From: Cantharellus purpuraceus
Lineage: Eukaryota > Basidiomycota > Agaricomycetes > Cantharellales > Hydnaceae
Assembly (NCBI GenBank): GCA_025174535.1
Contig: JALBUN010000013.1
Coordinates: 186,001-250,000 of the forward strand
Length of the DNA stretch: 64,000 nucleotides
Direction of reading: 5' to 3'
In this document: positions 44,844 to 56,430 of the stretch, in pieces
Numbering within the stretch: position 1 is the first letter of the stretch
Layout: each line of letters begins with the position of its first letter
Position numbers and translations under genes: made by a program
The notes under the pieces: model-generated
What the model was told of the DNA's origin: nothing
Seen by the model: the letters and a program-made list of their open reading frames with translations, nothing else
Databases searched by the model: none

Positions 44844-47021
44844 TGTATGGGAACCACCTTTTCCCTATCAAATTCCATTTATGCAGCACCAATGTGCTAT
44901 TCTTTGCTTTTCCATTCCTAAATATCAGCATATATTTGATGCTTGTACCTGGAATGGACTTATTCAAATATTCTCTATTTTTCCATATTTTTTCGGGAAT
45001 ATTCCATGCAGAACTTGGCTCAGAATCATTTATTTCTGCTGTGCTACAGTTGTGGACCCATAGGCGCCCACAAACCTTCCCACAGCCGGCTCTCCCCTTT
45101 TGGACCAGGCATTTGGCCTGAATTCAAGCTCAGATGTCTCTGATCAATAAATATTCTCTAACTTGACAACCACAGCCTCTCAGGGCACTATTTTCCATGC
45201 AGATCATCACATGACATGTGGCTATCCATGGGTGTCCAAACCAGTGCAGAAAACAGGGTGGACACCCTTCTTTTTGCCTGATCAGTGCCTAGCTCAGGGA
45301 TCAGATCAGCTGATGGGTGATCAAATCAGGTGATTGCCTTGGAATATTCTACCCCTTTCCATAACATTCTAGCTGTTTCCCTCTATTATTAGATAGAACT
45401 TTCCAGAACCATTATTCAGCTCCTGATCAGTGTTAGTGCTGTGATCAGATCCTGTGATTGGCTTGGAATATTCTACCCCTTTCTGTTGAAAAAATTTCGC
45501 CTTGCTGGGGGTGTGTGGAGAGTAGATTTCGAATAGAGACAGAGGGAGTGATGGGAACTGGATGTATGCATAGTCTAATTGACGATATACTTGAGTAGTA
45601 TCTTCCTATGAAGTTTGATGGGATTTGGTGTGATCTTCGTCTAGATATCGACAATTTAAGCAGGGATCAGGAGCAGATGACTCAAACGAGAGTAAATGCT
45701 TAATAGAAAATCAACCAGTGGAGCTTAGGCTTCGCAAACTGGATTAGAATATATGTTGCAATACTCTGGAAGAGTATGCAAAAGATTGTAGAAATACGCG
45801 TTCGTTCTGGAGTTATTCCAGAAACGAATAGTTCAGACACAGTCAACAAAAACAAGTGAGAGTAAAATTCTCTAGTCCATTGCATATCTATCTAGGCATG
45901 TTTTATACAAGATATGCATGCTAATAACTCGTGATAAAAGTTCTGTGTCATTTGAAACATGGGAAAGAAACCTGTGATAAAAATGAAATGGGGGGTGGAG
46001 CCAATAGGGAAAAAATGATGAAATAAAATATAAAAGAAATATAGGAGAATGTTCTGATGTGTGTGGAGCTTACAGGGGCTTCTCCTCTTCCCTCCTAACC
46101 ATTTCCCTTCGCTTTCCTACCTCCCCCTCAACCTCCTGAGCCTCCTATGTGCTCCTATTCCTCCTATCCCCTCTGTTCCCCCTCTGTTCCCCTCTCCCCT
46201 AGAAGTCCGGTCTTCCAAATAACACTTTCTTCCACCTTCCACAACCTTCCAGTAGTTTCCATCTATTAATAGGTAGAATATTCCAGAACCATCAGTCAGC
46301 CCCTGTAAATACAATATATAAGGAGGCCATTCTGCCTCTGAAAGAATAACATATCATCATATTCTACCCATCTTCTGCACACCAGTGTGACTAGAGTGAC
46401 ATACAGTGTCATCCTCTATCTCAGTAACTGTTGATTACAAGTTCAAGGATCTTTTACAGTTGTGTAACTGTACTTCATTGCACTCAAAGTAGTGATATTC
46501 CTGCTTTGGGCGTGAGTGTAATATCTACCTCGCATGACTACAAATCTACAGGGTGAGATTGTCTGTCAATAGTCCTGCCATTAGTGCTCTTGTTTAAGTA
46601 ACTAGTGTGTACTGCCTTTGCAGAGCATTAGAATCTTGAACTCGTGTGAAGCAGTTGCTAGACTACTTCACACATTGCTGTTACCTGCTTCTGAGTGCCA
46701 CTGGTTGGACGGTTGGATTCATCCACCTACTTCCTTTAGCCTCTAAGTGCATTCCCCTCTTTTTGGAATATCTGGACCCCTAAGCATCCGTGAACTCTAG
46801 ACTCTGGAAGTCTTATTCATTTCTTGCTGCTAAGAAACGTATTACCTTTCTGCGTATAGTCTGCATTGACCAATACAAAGGATTGTAACCAAAGTACAAA
46901 TGTTAAATTGTTTCTGGAGTTGTGCTGCAGCAGGGTTTGATATTCTTCTCAGCTGTTCATTCACGGAATTGTGGTGATTTAGAGTTTGCCCTAACACCAT
47001 AATTTTGCGGGTTCCAAAACA
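44844..47021 (+). mobile_element. Family B solo LTR, copy B1, with a nested LTR
   Basis: Begins TGTATGGGAACCACC and ends GCGGGTTCCAAAACA, with target duplication GTAAG on both sides (44839-44843, 47022-47026). Without the nested 741-bp element and its 5-bp duplication it is 1432 bp, exactly the length of copy B2. An ATATATAAGG TATA-like box (about 46314) and CAATAAAT poly(A)-like signals (about 45145) fit an LTR. The frames inside it repeat in every copy and are not genes. Confidence 0.88.
45484..46224. mobile_element. Family C solo LTR nested in B1
   Basis: 741 bp, ends TGTTGAAAAA and CCAAATAACA, flanked by the 5-bp duplication CTTTC (45479-45483, 46225-46229). Absent at the same place in copies B2 and B4. 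No coding capacity. Only copy in the window. Confidence 0.88.
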
Positions 47022-47889
47022 GTAAGGGAGTCAGAGTGGAAAAGAGCAGATGCGTTCAGGCGGTGTCGGTTCGCTTAAGGAATAGATCCTATAAGCCTGC
47101 GCGCAACGGTCCTAGCAAGCAGACGGTGTGTAACGCAGTTGTTCAGCACTCCAAAGATCAATCAGGGCGAGGAGTACGTAACAGGGAAGTGGGATAGTGC
47201 TCTGTGGTTGGATGACAATGCGGAGCCCGGTTGGGAGGTAAGCGAAAGCTGGTTTCAGGAGAATCAACCTCTCGGTGGCGGAGGGAAATCTGATCGTTGA
47301 ACCAAGGTGTTTTACCTCAGTGTCGAGATGATGGATTGTGATGTAGAGCGTAGAGCGTAGACTTAGAGCGTGGACTTTGACTTTAGAGCGTTGGCTGAAA
47401 ACTTGTTGATTGATTCCAAAGGCGAAAACTAGCGCCCTTTTATATACAAATCCCCAGGGCACAATGACACAATATGAGGAGCAAATGATGCGATATGATG
47501 CAAGAAATGCTGATCAAGCCAGCTGATGAAGCGTGTGAAGTTGAACTACTAAAGGGGGTAATCATGGAGAAATGAAACGACAGATAGGGGTAATCTTTGT
47601 AAGAATAGGGGGTGATGAGTAATAAAAGAACCAAAAATAGAACAAGGATGAGTAAGTCGTGTATGAATGAATTAAAAGATGAAACAGGGGTGAGTCATAT
47701 AAAAGAACAATAGAAACGTCCACCAATACCATCTTCCCTACGGCTCCGAAGGTTAATTGACCCTGAGTCACATGAGGACTTCCGTCAGCATCCACAACAA
47801 ATACTCCTTATTGTCTTAGTGATCCGTCTCCATATGGTATCCCGTTCCAAGAGTATTCGGTCCCTTTGCCTGACACGATGTAACCTGAG

Positions 47890-48285
47890 TCAGATTGAAG
47901 TGGGAGGATAGGTCAGCAATGGCGACTGAAATTCTACCTCACGTTCGACTCTTCTATCCGTGTTACGATATAGAGGTGAAATGTCGAGGAATGTATATGG
48001 TTCAATGGAATTGTGAAAGAATATGGGATCGCCAATGGCATAAGAGAGACATGGTGGGGATCTTGGATGTTGAAAGAGTTTTGGAAGTATTTTGACACGT
48101 GGAGGTGGCTTAACATGCCCATGGAGCTCGGCGTATTTTTGATAGTCCTCTGTGTCCAGAGACCAGTGTGACGTATTATTAGAAGTGATGTTGGAGAGGG
48201 GAATAGAATGGGAAGCCATGTGAATGATGATGAAAGGATCGGTGTGAATAGAAGGCTGATAATGATCGATGGCGATGAAACACAA
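47890..48285 (-). CDS. Small unassigned ORF between gag and protease of the gypsy element
   Basis: A 131-codon minus-strand frame, with a likelier start at the ATG near 48219 (MASHSIPLSN). It follows gag in the same sense but is separated from it by about 210 bp holding a weak AAATAG promoter-like word. The composition is ordinary (LDTEDYQKYAELHG, then FLDISPLYRN); no zinc, protease or membrane signature. The rest of 47030-47880 shows nothing coding. It could be captured host sequence or a decayed accessory frame. Low certainty that it is translated. Confidence 0.3.
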   Translation of the reverse strand: MCFIAIDHYQPSIHTDPFIIIHMASHSIPLSNITSNNTSHWSLDTEDYQKYAELHGHVKPPPRVKILPKLFQHPRSPPCLSYAIGDPIFFHNSIEPYTFLDISPLYRNTDRRVEREVEFQSPLLTYPPTSI

Positions 48286-48496
48286 GTGACGATCGATGGC
48301 TCGAATTAGAGACTGAGGTGGATAGGGAGTTGCGGCGCTATTTAAAAGTTGATACGAAAAGACGCTGGCAGAGTTGGACTGTCAGAGTGGTTCGATATGC
48401 GTCCTCGATGCGTCCTGGCTTGTCAGCGGACCTCATCTGTCGTACGGGGAGTACCAACGCAGCCCTCAGCCCGTACGGAGGCTATAGGACTGCTTA

Positions 48497-49480
48497 CTAT
48501 TTTTTTTGGTCTGTTGCTTTAGCGTCGGACTTGTCCGTTGTGGTGTTGGCGGCGCGGCCCTTTGCCTTTGCTGCGGATGAGGTTGCCTTGTTGCAATCCT
48601 TGGCTTGGTGACCAGGCTTTCCACAGAACAGACAGAGGTTGTTGTCCATGCGGCACTGGCGTTCCTGCTGGGTAAGTTTCCCGTCCTTCCCCAGCTTGGT
48701 GGAGAGGTCTGGAGTACTCTTGTGAGCTCCGGAGTTATTGCTGGTGCCAGAGTTGTTCTGACCGGAACCGGAAGCGGCAGCGTTACCAGTGTTTGACTTC
48801 TGGCCTGAGTTGGCAGTGGCCCGCTTATCGGACCCCTTGTTGGACTTTGGAGTTTTGTCCAATGATTTGTCCAATTTGTTGTTAGCTGAATTTTTGCGGG
48901 AGACCTCGGATTGACGTTCCCAATAACGGGCGTCGATGGATTGGGCGAGCTTGTGAAGGGTAGCCAAAGTATCTGGCTTACCGACACGTGATATCTCGTC
49001 CTTGATGCGGGATGGGAGTCCAACGTAAAATTGGTGTCGGAGTGCGGCGTTGCCCCATTGGACTTTCGGAGCTAGCTGCTGGAAACTCACAATGTATTTT
49101 GTGATTTTGTGATTTTCCTTCATCCAAAGTTGATTGAGTTCATTCTCGGCATCGGCCTTGGGGTTGTACGGACCAAAATTGGTCCAAAGTTCAGAGATGA
49201 AGTTGGAGTAGTCCTCTGACCATATCGGTTTATCGGAGTTGTCCATGAGCACTGGCTCGAAGTAGTCCAGTGCGGTGCCCTTGAGATAGGACATGGCGAA
49301 GGTAACCTTTGCCCGATCAGATGTGAATGCGTTGGGGCGATCGCGGAAATTCAACTGGCATTGCACCAAGAATGGCTGGAGTTTGCATGGATCGGAGCCA
49401 TCGAATGGGTCAGGTTCTCAGACCTTGGTCTGGGACTTAGGGGCTTGTGGGTTACAGGTGCTGCTAGCGAGCAGGGAGAT
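48497..49480 (-). pseudogene. Gypsy gag with CCHC zinc knuckle
   Basis: Minus strand. It starts upstream of 49420 (segment DPFDGSDPCKLQPFLVQCQL), where a TGA at 49418-49420 replaces the expected Arg codon. It is open from 49369 to 48497. The capsid-like part (FAMSYLKGTALDYFEPVL, then FVSFQQLAPKVQ-type and FYVGLPSRIKDEI motifs) is the retrotransposon gag fold of basidiomycete gypsy elements. The C-terminal CLFCGKPGHQAKDC is the nucleic-acid-binding knuckle. The linker is Ser/Asn/Lys-rich. Its role is to package element RNA into particles (family knowledge). Confidence 0.85.
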
Positions 49481-49671
49481 GGCTTGCGCCAGATTTGGAG
49501 AGGGTGGGGTATTGTCTTCTTCATTGATGGCCTCTATGTGGTCCATCGGTTCTTCGACGACCTCGGGGATGGTGTCGATGCTGGGGGCGGGTCCCTCAAC
49601 GATTCATGCATGTTCAGAATTGGCAGTGGATCATGGCATTGGTAGGAGTGAGTATGGCAGTTCGAATATAC

Positions 49672-50187
49672 TGTTACGCACTAGGTCCAATTTGGGGTTG
49701 GAGATTGGGTTGGAGGTTGGGTCGAAGTCGGAGTACATCATGGGGGTCGGAACGGACTTGGCTTCAGCTTATGTGCTGTGCCCTCACTAATACCGGTGTC
49801 CGAGATTTCGGAGACGGAGTATGACTTAGAGAGTTAGGATCAGACTTAGGAGCTAGGCGTGATTCGATATTCAAACTGGGGAATGAAGTCCCCAGTTGGG
49901 CAACTTAAATACATATTCAAAATCTAATAATAATTACTCCGGTGATGGGTCTCCAAGGCCGACAGCCTTACATGAGTATGTCCAAGTCCAACAGGGACGG
50001 ATGTCCGGGTTCCTATGGTGATGCTGATGCATCAATCGGAACCGGAGACGGATGGGCGGAATCGGTGGTGACAATTGGACAGGTAGATGGAGACGTGACG
50101 GTTTCCAAATGGAGTATAAATTTCATATGCGTGGGGATCTGAGGGGATCGGACGGGGATCTGGGCGTTAATGAATATAGTCATAACA
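49672..50187 (-). repeat. Gypsy LTR (5' LTR of the element), copy A2
   Basis: 516 bp, same ends as A1. It is followed by CCCCA, the right target duplication, and then by the interrupted copia leader. Confidence 0.92.
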
Positions 50188-50251
50188 CCCCACACCTACA
50201 CTATAAGTTGTCGTCAAAGTCAAAATTGTCTACTCATCTGTTTTTTAAACC

Positions 50252-51147
50252 ATGACCAACCCAACTACAACTTCACTGACTCCATCGTCTACCTTGAACC
50301 ATCTCTATGACATACCATACTTGGATGATGATGATGTGAACTACCAAGCATGGAAGTATCATATCCAAACCGTTCTGGAACTCCGAGGCCTATGGAAGGC
50401 AGTAGAGGGCACAGAAACTGATTCTGTGTGAATCTGAGATGCAGAAGCTCAGATCATTCTCATGCTTAAGGATGAACCATTGAATGGTATAATCAGAATC
50501 AAGTCAGCAAAAGATGTTTGGGAGAAGTTGAGTGCATGATATGAAGGAAAAGGCACACAAAAGGTTGCCTACCTAATCAGAGAATTGTTTTGTAGCAGCC
50601 TCACAGACACAGAGCCACTCAAGCCCCAAATCAATAAGATGCAGCAAACTGCATGGAATCTCAGAGCACTCAAGAATGAGAGCCATGACAAACTTGTTGT
50701 CGCAATAGCTATCATTTTCTCACTACCGCCCTCCTATTCAACCTTGCAGACAATCCTAATGTCAGTGGACGACCAGACAACAGAAGATGTCACAGCCAGG
50801 ATCCTTGCTGAGGAATCCCGAAGGTGAGAGACTGCTGCTCAGACTGCACTTATGGCCAGATTCCACTCTACTACAAAGGCAAACAAGGACTCAAAGGAGA
50901 AGAAGAAGAAATGTAGCACCTGCAGCAAGCAGCATGCTGGTGAATGTAGAAAGCCCAAAAGCAAACCAACTGTGGAGAAAACAGAAAAGGGAAAAGGAGA
51001 TGCTGTAGCAAAGATTGGACAGACAGAAACTGATGACCCTATCCAACTCTTTGTTGCCAACAAACTTGCATCACACAGACACATGGCCAATATATGGCCG
51101 ATAAGTGGACCATTGACTCTGGTGCATCTGCACTGATGAGCACACAC
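50252..51147 (+). pseudogene. Copia gag and start of protease, truncated
   Basis: A single frame begins MTNPTTTSLTPSS. It shows the copia gag (UBN2-type) pattern: NYQAWKYHIQTVLELRGLW, KDVWEKLSA, then a LPPSYSTLQTILM segment. The knuckle-like Cys region is CSTCSKQHAGEC. The protease signature WTIDSGAS starts after a 1-nt frame shift near 51085. All four in-frame stops (50429, 50435, 50537, 50825) are TGA. The element is cut by the B2 LTR at 51148, and its RT and integrase are missing. Its LTR and primer site are at 38140-38464, on the other side of the gypsy insertion. Confidence 0.82.
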
Positions 51148-52579
51148 TGTTTTGGAACCCGCAAAATTATGGTGTTAGGGCAAACTCTAAATCACCACAA
51201 TTCCATGAATGAACAGCTGAGAAGAATATCAAACCCTGCTGCAGCACAACTTCAGAAACAATTTAACATTTGTACTTTGGTTACAATCCTTTGTATTGGT
51301 CAATGCAGACTATACGCAGAAAGGTAATACGTTTCTTAGCAGCAAGAAATGAATAAGACTTCCAGAGTCTAGAGTTCACGGATGCTTAGGGGTCCAGATA
51401 TTCCAAAATAAGGGGAATGCACTTAGAGGCTAAAGGAAGTAGGTGGATGAATCCAACCGTCCAACCAGTGGCACTCAGAAGCAGGTAACAGCAATGTGTG
51501 AAGTAGTCTAGCAACTGCTTCACACGAGTTCAAGATTCTAATGCTCTGCAAAGGCAGTACACACTAGTTACTTAAACAAGAGCACTAATGGCAGGACTAT
51601 TGACAGACAATCTCACCCTGTAGATTTGTAGTCATGCGAGGTAGATATTACACTCACGCCCAAAGCAGGAATATCACTACTTTGAGTGCAATGAAGTACA
51701 GTTACACAACTGTAAAAGATCCTTGAACTTGTAATCAACAGTTACTGAGATAGAGGATGACACTGTATGTCACTCTAGTCACACTGGTGTGCAGAAGATG
51801 GGTAGAATATGATGATATGTTATTCTTTCAGAGGCAGAATGGCCTCCTTATATATTGTATTTACAGGGGCTGACTGATGGTTCTGGAATATTCTACCTAT
51901 TAATAGATGGAAGCTACTGGAAGGTTGTGGAAGGTGGAAGAAAGGGGTAGAATATTCCAAGCCAATCACAGGATCTGATCACAGCACTAACACTGATCAG
52001 GAGCTGAATAATGGTTCTGGAAAGTTCTATCTAATAATAGAGGGAAACAGCTAGAATGTTATGGAAAGGGGTAGAATATTCCAAGGCAATCACCTGATTT
52101 GATCACCCATCAGCTGATCTGATCCCTGAGCTAGGCACTGATCAGGCAAAAAGAAGGGTGTCCACCCTGTTTTCTGCACTGGTTTGGACACCCATGGATA
52201 GCCACATGTCATGTGATGATCTGCATGGAAAATAGTGCCCTTAGAGGCTGTGGTTGTTAAGTTAGAGAATATTTATTGATCAGAGACATCTGAGCTTGAA
52301 TTCAGGCCAAATGCCTGGTCCAAAAGGGGAGAGCCGGCTGTGGGAAGGTTTGTGGGCGCCTATGGGTCCACAACTGTAGCACAGCAGAAATAAATGATTC
52401 TGAGCCAAGTTCTGCATGGAATATTCCCGAAAAAATATGGAAAAATAGAGAATATTTGAATAAGTCCATTCCAGGTACAAGCATCAAATATATGCTGATA
52501 TTTAGGAATGGAAAAGCAAAGAATAGCACATTGGTGCTGCATAAATGGAATTTGATAGGGAAAAGGTGGTTCCCATACA
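51148..52579 (-). mobile_element. Family B LTR, copy B2 (1432 bp, no target duplication)
   Basis: Reverse complement of B1 without the nested element. The flanks are CACAC on the left and CCTAT on the right, so no duplication. Copia sequence lies on the left and a gypsy LTR remnant on the right. This marks a rearrangement breakpoint, not a simple insertion. Confidence 0.85.
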
Positions 52580-52757
52580 CCTATGGTGATGTTGATGCAT
52601 CAATCGGAACTGGAGATGGATGGGTGAGATTTGGCAGTGATAATCAGACAGATAGATGGAGACATGATGGTTTCCAAATGGAGTATAGATTTCATATGCG
52701 CAGGGATCTGAGTGGATTGGACGGGGATCTGGGTGTTAATGAATATAGTCATAACAG
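52580..52757 (-). repeat. Gypsy LTR fragment, copy A4
   Basis: It matches the last 178 bp of the A LTRs (CCTATGGTGATGYTGATGCA through ATAGTCATAACA). Its left part is missing at the B2 border. Confidence 0.85.
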
Positions 52758-52870
52758 CATGGCTCTTGCACAGTCACAAGAGCATCTTTTTGTTCTCTCT
52801 TTTTGAAGCCTTATTGTTCTCTAAAGTATATATAGTAGCTAGCTTGTCCATCCCCTCTCAGCTATCATGT
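52758..52870 (+). repeat. Dispersed repeat, inverted copy of 12155-12262
   Basis: It starts GCATGGCTCTTGCACAGTCA directly after the LTR fragment end and includes CTCTAAAGTATATATAGTA. See the copy at 12155-12262. Confidence 0.7.
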
Positions 52871-55559
52871 AGATTTGAATATGGACAGCATTATGATGGC
52901 TGTCTGACAGTCATTTGGTTTCATCACATGGATCACAAGCCCAAGTTTCAGGCCAATGGAGGATCAAACACAGAGGATTTGGCTCTCCAGAATATTCAGG
53001 TCAGTGTAAATGGGTGCACATCACTAGGGCTTTTGAGCAGTCCTGATTAAGGATGGTTCTTGCATACATGTTTGCCTGAAGATGACATTGGCAATGAAAT
53101 CTTGCAGAATGACTTAGATGATGATGTATTTGTGTAATTAGCGTGCCTAAGGATTTGTGTAATCATGTCAGATTATGAGTTTGCAATGGAATGCTCAAAG
53201 CTTTGGTAACCGCCGCGGCAGTCGGCCATCCCCCCCTTCATGTACTGTAGACACTTGCAATTGTGGCAATGGATCACCCTTCACGATATGTTGTGCACCA
53301 AGTAAGGCGAAAGGATGTCGTAGAATGCTGCAGTGCCATACTTGTAATAAGAGACTCGTGACCTAATGAAAACTGTCTGGAAATGTGCCGTTAATTGCCT
53401 ATACTAATTTACAGTAGGCACCCGGGCCTAAGTAATTTTTATACATCTCAGTGTCATTCTAATGGTCCACTGGCGAGTTACAACTTCGGAATGCATCCAG
53501 CCTCAGGCGACAGGTAATTGAACTCATTGTCGCCGAACAGCACTACAAATTGCCTTGAGGATAGCATCACCACTGCAAGTGCCGATATGTCCTGCTGCAA
53601 CGATCGATGCTCTGATGCTCTGATGCTTCACGTAGACATTGTGGCTCCGGATTGAGATTTACAGCTGATTTAACCTCTTGTGCAAATTAACCGCAGTGGA
53701 AAATAAGACACTCCTACCAGAGGGACACAGCGCCACGCGTGCGGCCGTGTGGGTTATGCAATAATATCTAGTGTCGACCGCCTTGCATTATCCAACCATG
53801 AGCAAACTGACCCACTAGGGTGTAACTTCCTTCGACGTGAACACACTACTGTATAAACAGGTACACGTCAACACCATGCCTGACATCGATTTACTCGGGC
53901 AACACGCAATGTATGGAAATCACCTCCAAAGCCCGCGCGTGTTCACAGGCGAAACAGTGATTGGATGCTACACATTGCGTATTGATGAGATAACTGCGAA
54001 CTTGTTCGGGTCGCGCTCGAGTTGTCAAAGGATGTTGCATCGGAGAGTCGGGGAGGGGCATTCATCGTATTTGTGCGACGTTGCCTCTGACCTAGAAGCG
54101 GCATACAGTAGTGTTCTCCATAGTATAGTAAGAACATCCCGGAATGCACGAATCCAATCAGCCCCACATTCAAATATTCATCAAAACCGTGAGTATCCAA
54201 GGCCAATAAAGAGCGGACACCACCGAGCATGCAAAGCTTGAGCTTCTACTCCTCATCGAAGAGCCAGACTGACACTAATAGAACCACCAAGACCACAAGC
54301 CCGAAAGCGATGTGCGAACGACAAAAGACGACCCCGATATTGAAATGCAAATGGCTGGGACCAACTATCCTCGTTGTAAGGCACTGTAGTAGGCCGGAGC
54401 GGGCAGGTGAGTCTTCTCAGATGAACATGCGCGACAGAATGAATGCAGCTAATACACCTCGATCAGAAAAGTCTGCCAATAATAATGATTTGAACTGCGT
54501 ATACACACGAATCGATCTTGTCAGTGCCCAACGTCAGTTAATTTGATGAAGAAATTGCATATGCAACAAGCGGTCATGACACCCCGCGTTCTCCCGCGAC
54601 TCCGGATGCCAAGACGAGGGTTGGTCGGAAGGGACGAGAGCATGCAATTGGAGTCATGCTCCCTCTGCTAGAATGATCGGTGAGCATTGGCTAGAAAAGC
54701 CAGATTCTGGAGCGGATTGCCGGCTGTGGGGTTGAAGAAGACATGGACCGAAGAACGTTGGACAGACGTATCTGCGGCGGCAGAGTCAACAGTAGGGTGC
54801 AATGACAGAGAACACCAGGCAGCACGCCAAATTGTGAAAGGCCGAGAGGCACGGAGAAATTCGGAGACCCAGCCAGGCGGTTATTCCAGTGACTCCGTGG
54901 TCAAGCGACACCCTCCCCGAGCGCGTAGGCTTGAAACTAATCTTCATCCCCGTGACACGATGGATATCCAACGACGGGGGGAACGACATGCAGCCTACCA
55001 TCGCGCCCGACCCCCATTCTGCTCGACACCGAACCCCCCCCTACCCCCCTGCGCCGGGACAACTTGTGAATCCTCACGGCCAGAAACGCCTATCCTGCCG
55101 TGTTTGCAGCAAACACCCCACACTGAAACCCACATGAGAAGTAGTGTGAGTGCTTCGGGGTATTTCTTTTTCACTTGTCGCTCGTTTCACTTAACCCGAG
55201 TCAAACTGTATGCGCAACTAGATATACCCTCTGATCGTCATTGGCGACAAAAACCTTCTCCAGTCGCAACACACACCAGCCCAGCTACCTTTTCTCCTCC
55301 AAAAGTGACGATGCGGATAAGGGCGAGGGCGAGGGCGAGGGCGGAGAAGATTTGATACGAGGTTCCCCGTACACTGGCACTGGAGACGGTCAGAGATGGA
55401 GCGGTGAGTGTCACGTCTCCAGGGATGATACACGATAGAGCATACTAACAATCCAGATGTTCAAGATACTCTGCGATCCTTTTCCGGGGTGGCGAAGACA
55501 TGAAGATAGGACCCATTCTGTTCTCGTGGAGTGGAGACACGGATGTGTGATTGGGAGAA
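52871..55559. other. Gene-poor region, nothing recognised
   Basis: Several short frames (for example 53837-54241 and 54687-55355) have no family signal or splice support. The 222-codon frame at 54687-55355 is Arg/Pro-rich and lies in GC-rich sequence. I regard it as chance. Confidence 0.45.
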
Positions 55560-56430
55560 ATGTTGGAACGCAAGTCGTAAGTCTCTTCATTCTATAGCGG
55601 ACTGAGATAACCAACCTCTGTAGCCTGAACAATTATCATAGGAGTACGTGCTGCAGGCCATTGGGTCGGGAGGTATGTCTGCAGGACTAGAGGTGTTGGG
55701 CACGAGCCGTACGTCTCACAACTGTGAAATGACATGCCCACTGGGGCATTTACATTCTCTGTCAGTTGAAGTGCCAACGGTTCATAAGGAAACTGGAGGA
55801 GATGGGTGTGGGCTCTTGCAAACACCCATCTCTCCCAGTTTCCCCCAGCCTCCAACACGCCTTTCCGTTCTGCTGGCAGTGGGGGGTAGACGTGACTGGG
55901 GACGAGGTTAGATGCAAGTTGTGAGTCTTCCGGTTTTAGACAGGATTGTCCGCTGAGGATACTATCCACCTTTGTAGCCTGAACATCAACAATGTGAATG
56001 CGCCCGTGTAAAGGATTGGGAAGTTGGACGCGAGTTGTGAGTCTTACAAGTCTGGACAGACCATGCAATCGAGTTGATGACGGTATGCGTAGCTCGACGC
56101 AACAAGACTCTGCTGTGCCGGTGATCATCGTGTCAGACATGCGTGCACGACTGGAGGTTTGAATGCAAGGTGTGGATTTAATAAGTCTTGACAGAAGTTG
56201 TGATTGAGTTGATGATAGTATCCATACATGTGACGGACTGGGAGCAGGTCGGGTGTAAATCGTGAGTCTTACGAGTCTCGAAAAGGGCACGCGATGGAGA
56301 TGACGACGGTCTTCTTAACTTGATACGCTAGCCATTGGGCGCGGGATTATGTATAAGAGGCAGTGTGGGGCAAACCTGATTGATGCAAGTTGTGAGTGTT
56401 TCACCTTGTTGAATAAAAGTGACGTGAAAA
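55560..56430. repeat. Degenerate repeat series built on AAGTTGTGAGTCTT
   Basis: At least five units at uneven spacing (about 100-200 bp) carry CAAGTTGTGAGTCTT-like words (near 55570, 55917, 56030, 56255 and 56388). Two of them share a TGTAGCCTGAACA word (near 55620 and 55975). The word looks like a splice donor and the second like an acceptor, so a repeated exon-intron unit is possible. No protein repeat can be read. Confidence 0.5.

Larger units (their letters stand above)
38465..50187 (-). mobile_element. Ty3/gypsy chromovirus, full-length but decayed, with nested insertions
   Basis: The LTRs at 38465-38978 (514 bp) and 49672-50187 (516 bp) begin TGTTACGCAC and end ATAGTCATAACA. The 5-bp duplication CCCCA flanks the element. 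On the minus strand the order is gag (49480-48497), protease (about 44780-44650), RT, RNase H, integrase and chromodomain (to 41227). Extra content: an antisense 676-codon frame between pol and the 3' LTR, a small frame between gag and protease, and a solo LTR inserted at the protease. Multiple TGA stops and frame shifts show that the element cannot move by itself. Confidence 0.9.

Noticed and set aside
44843..45121. 92-codon frame found several times (also near 52302, 60152 and 61330)
   Set aside because: It recurs because it lies in the family B LTR. No homology or start context supports a protein.
54687..55355. 222-codon Arg/Pro-rich frame
   Set aside because: It lies in GC-rich sequence, shows no family motif and has stop-free neighbours in other frames; probably chance.
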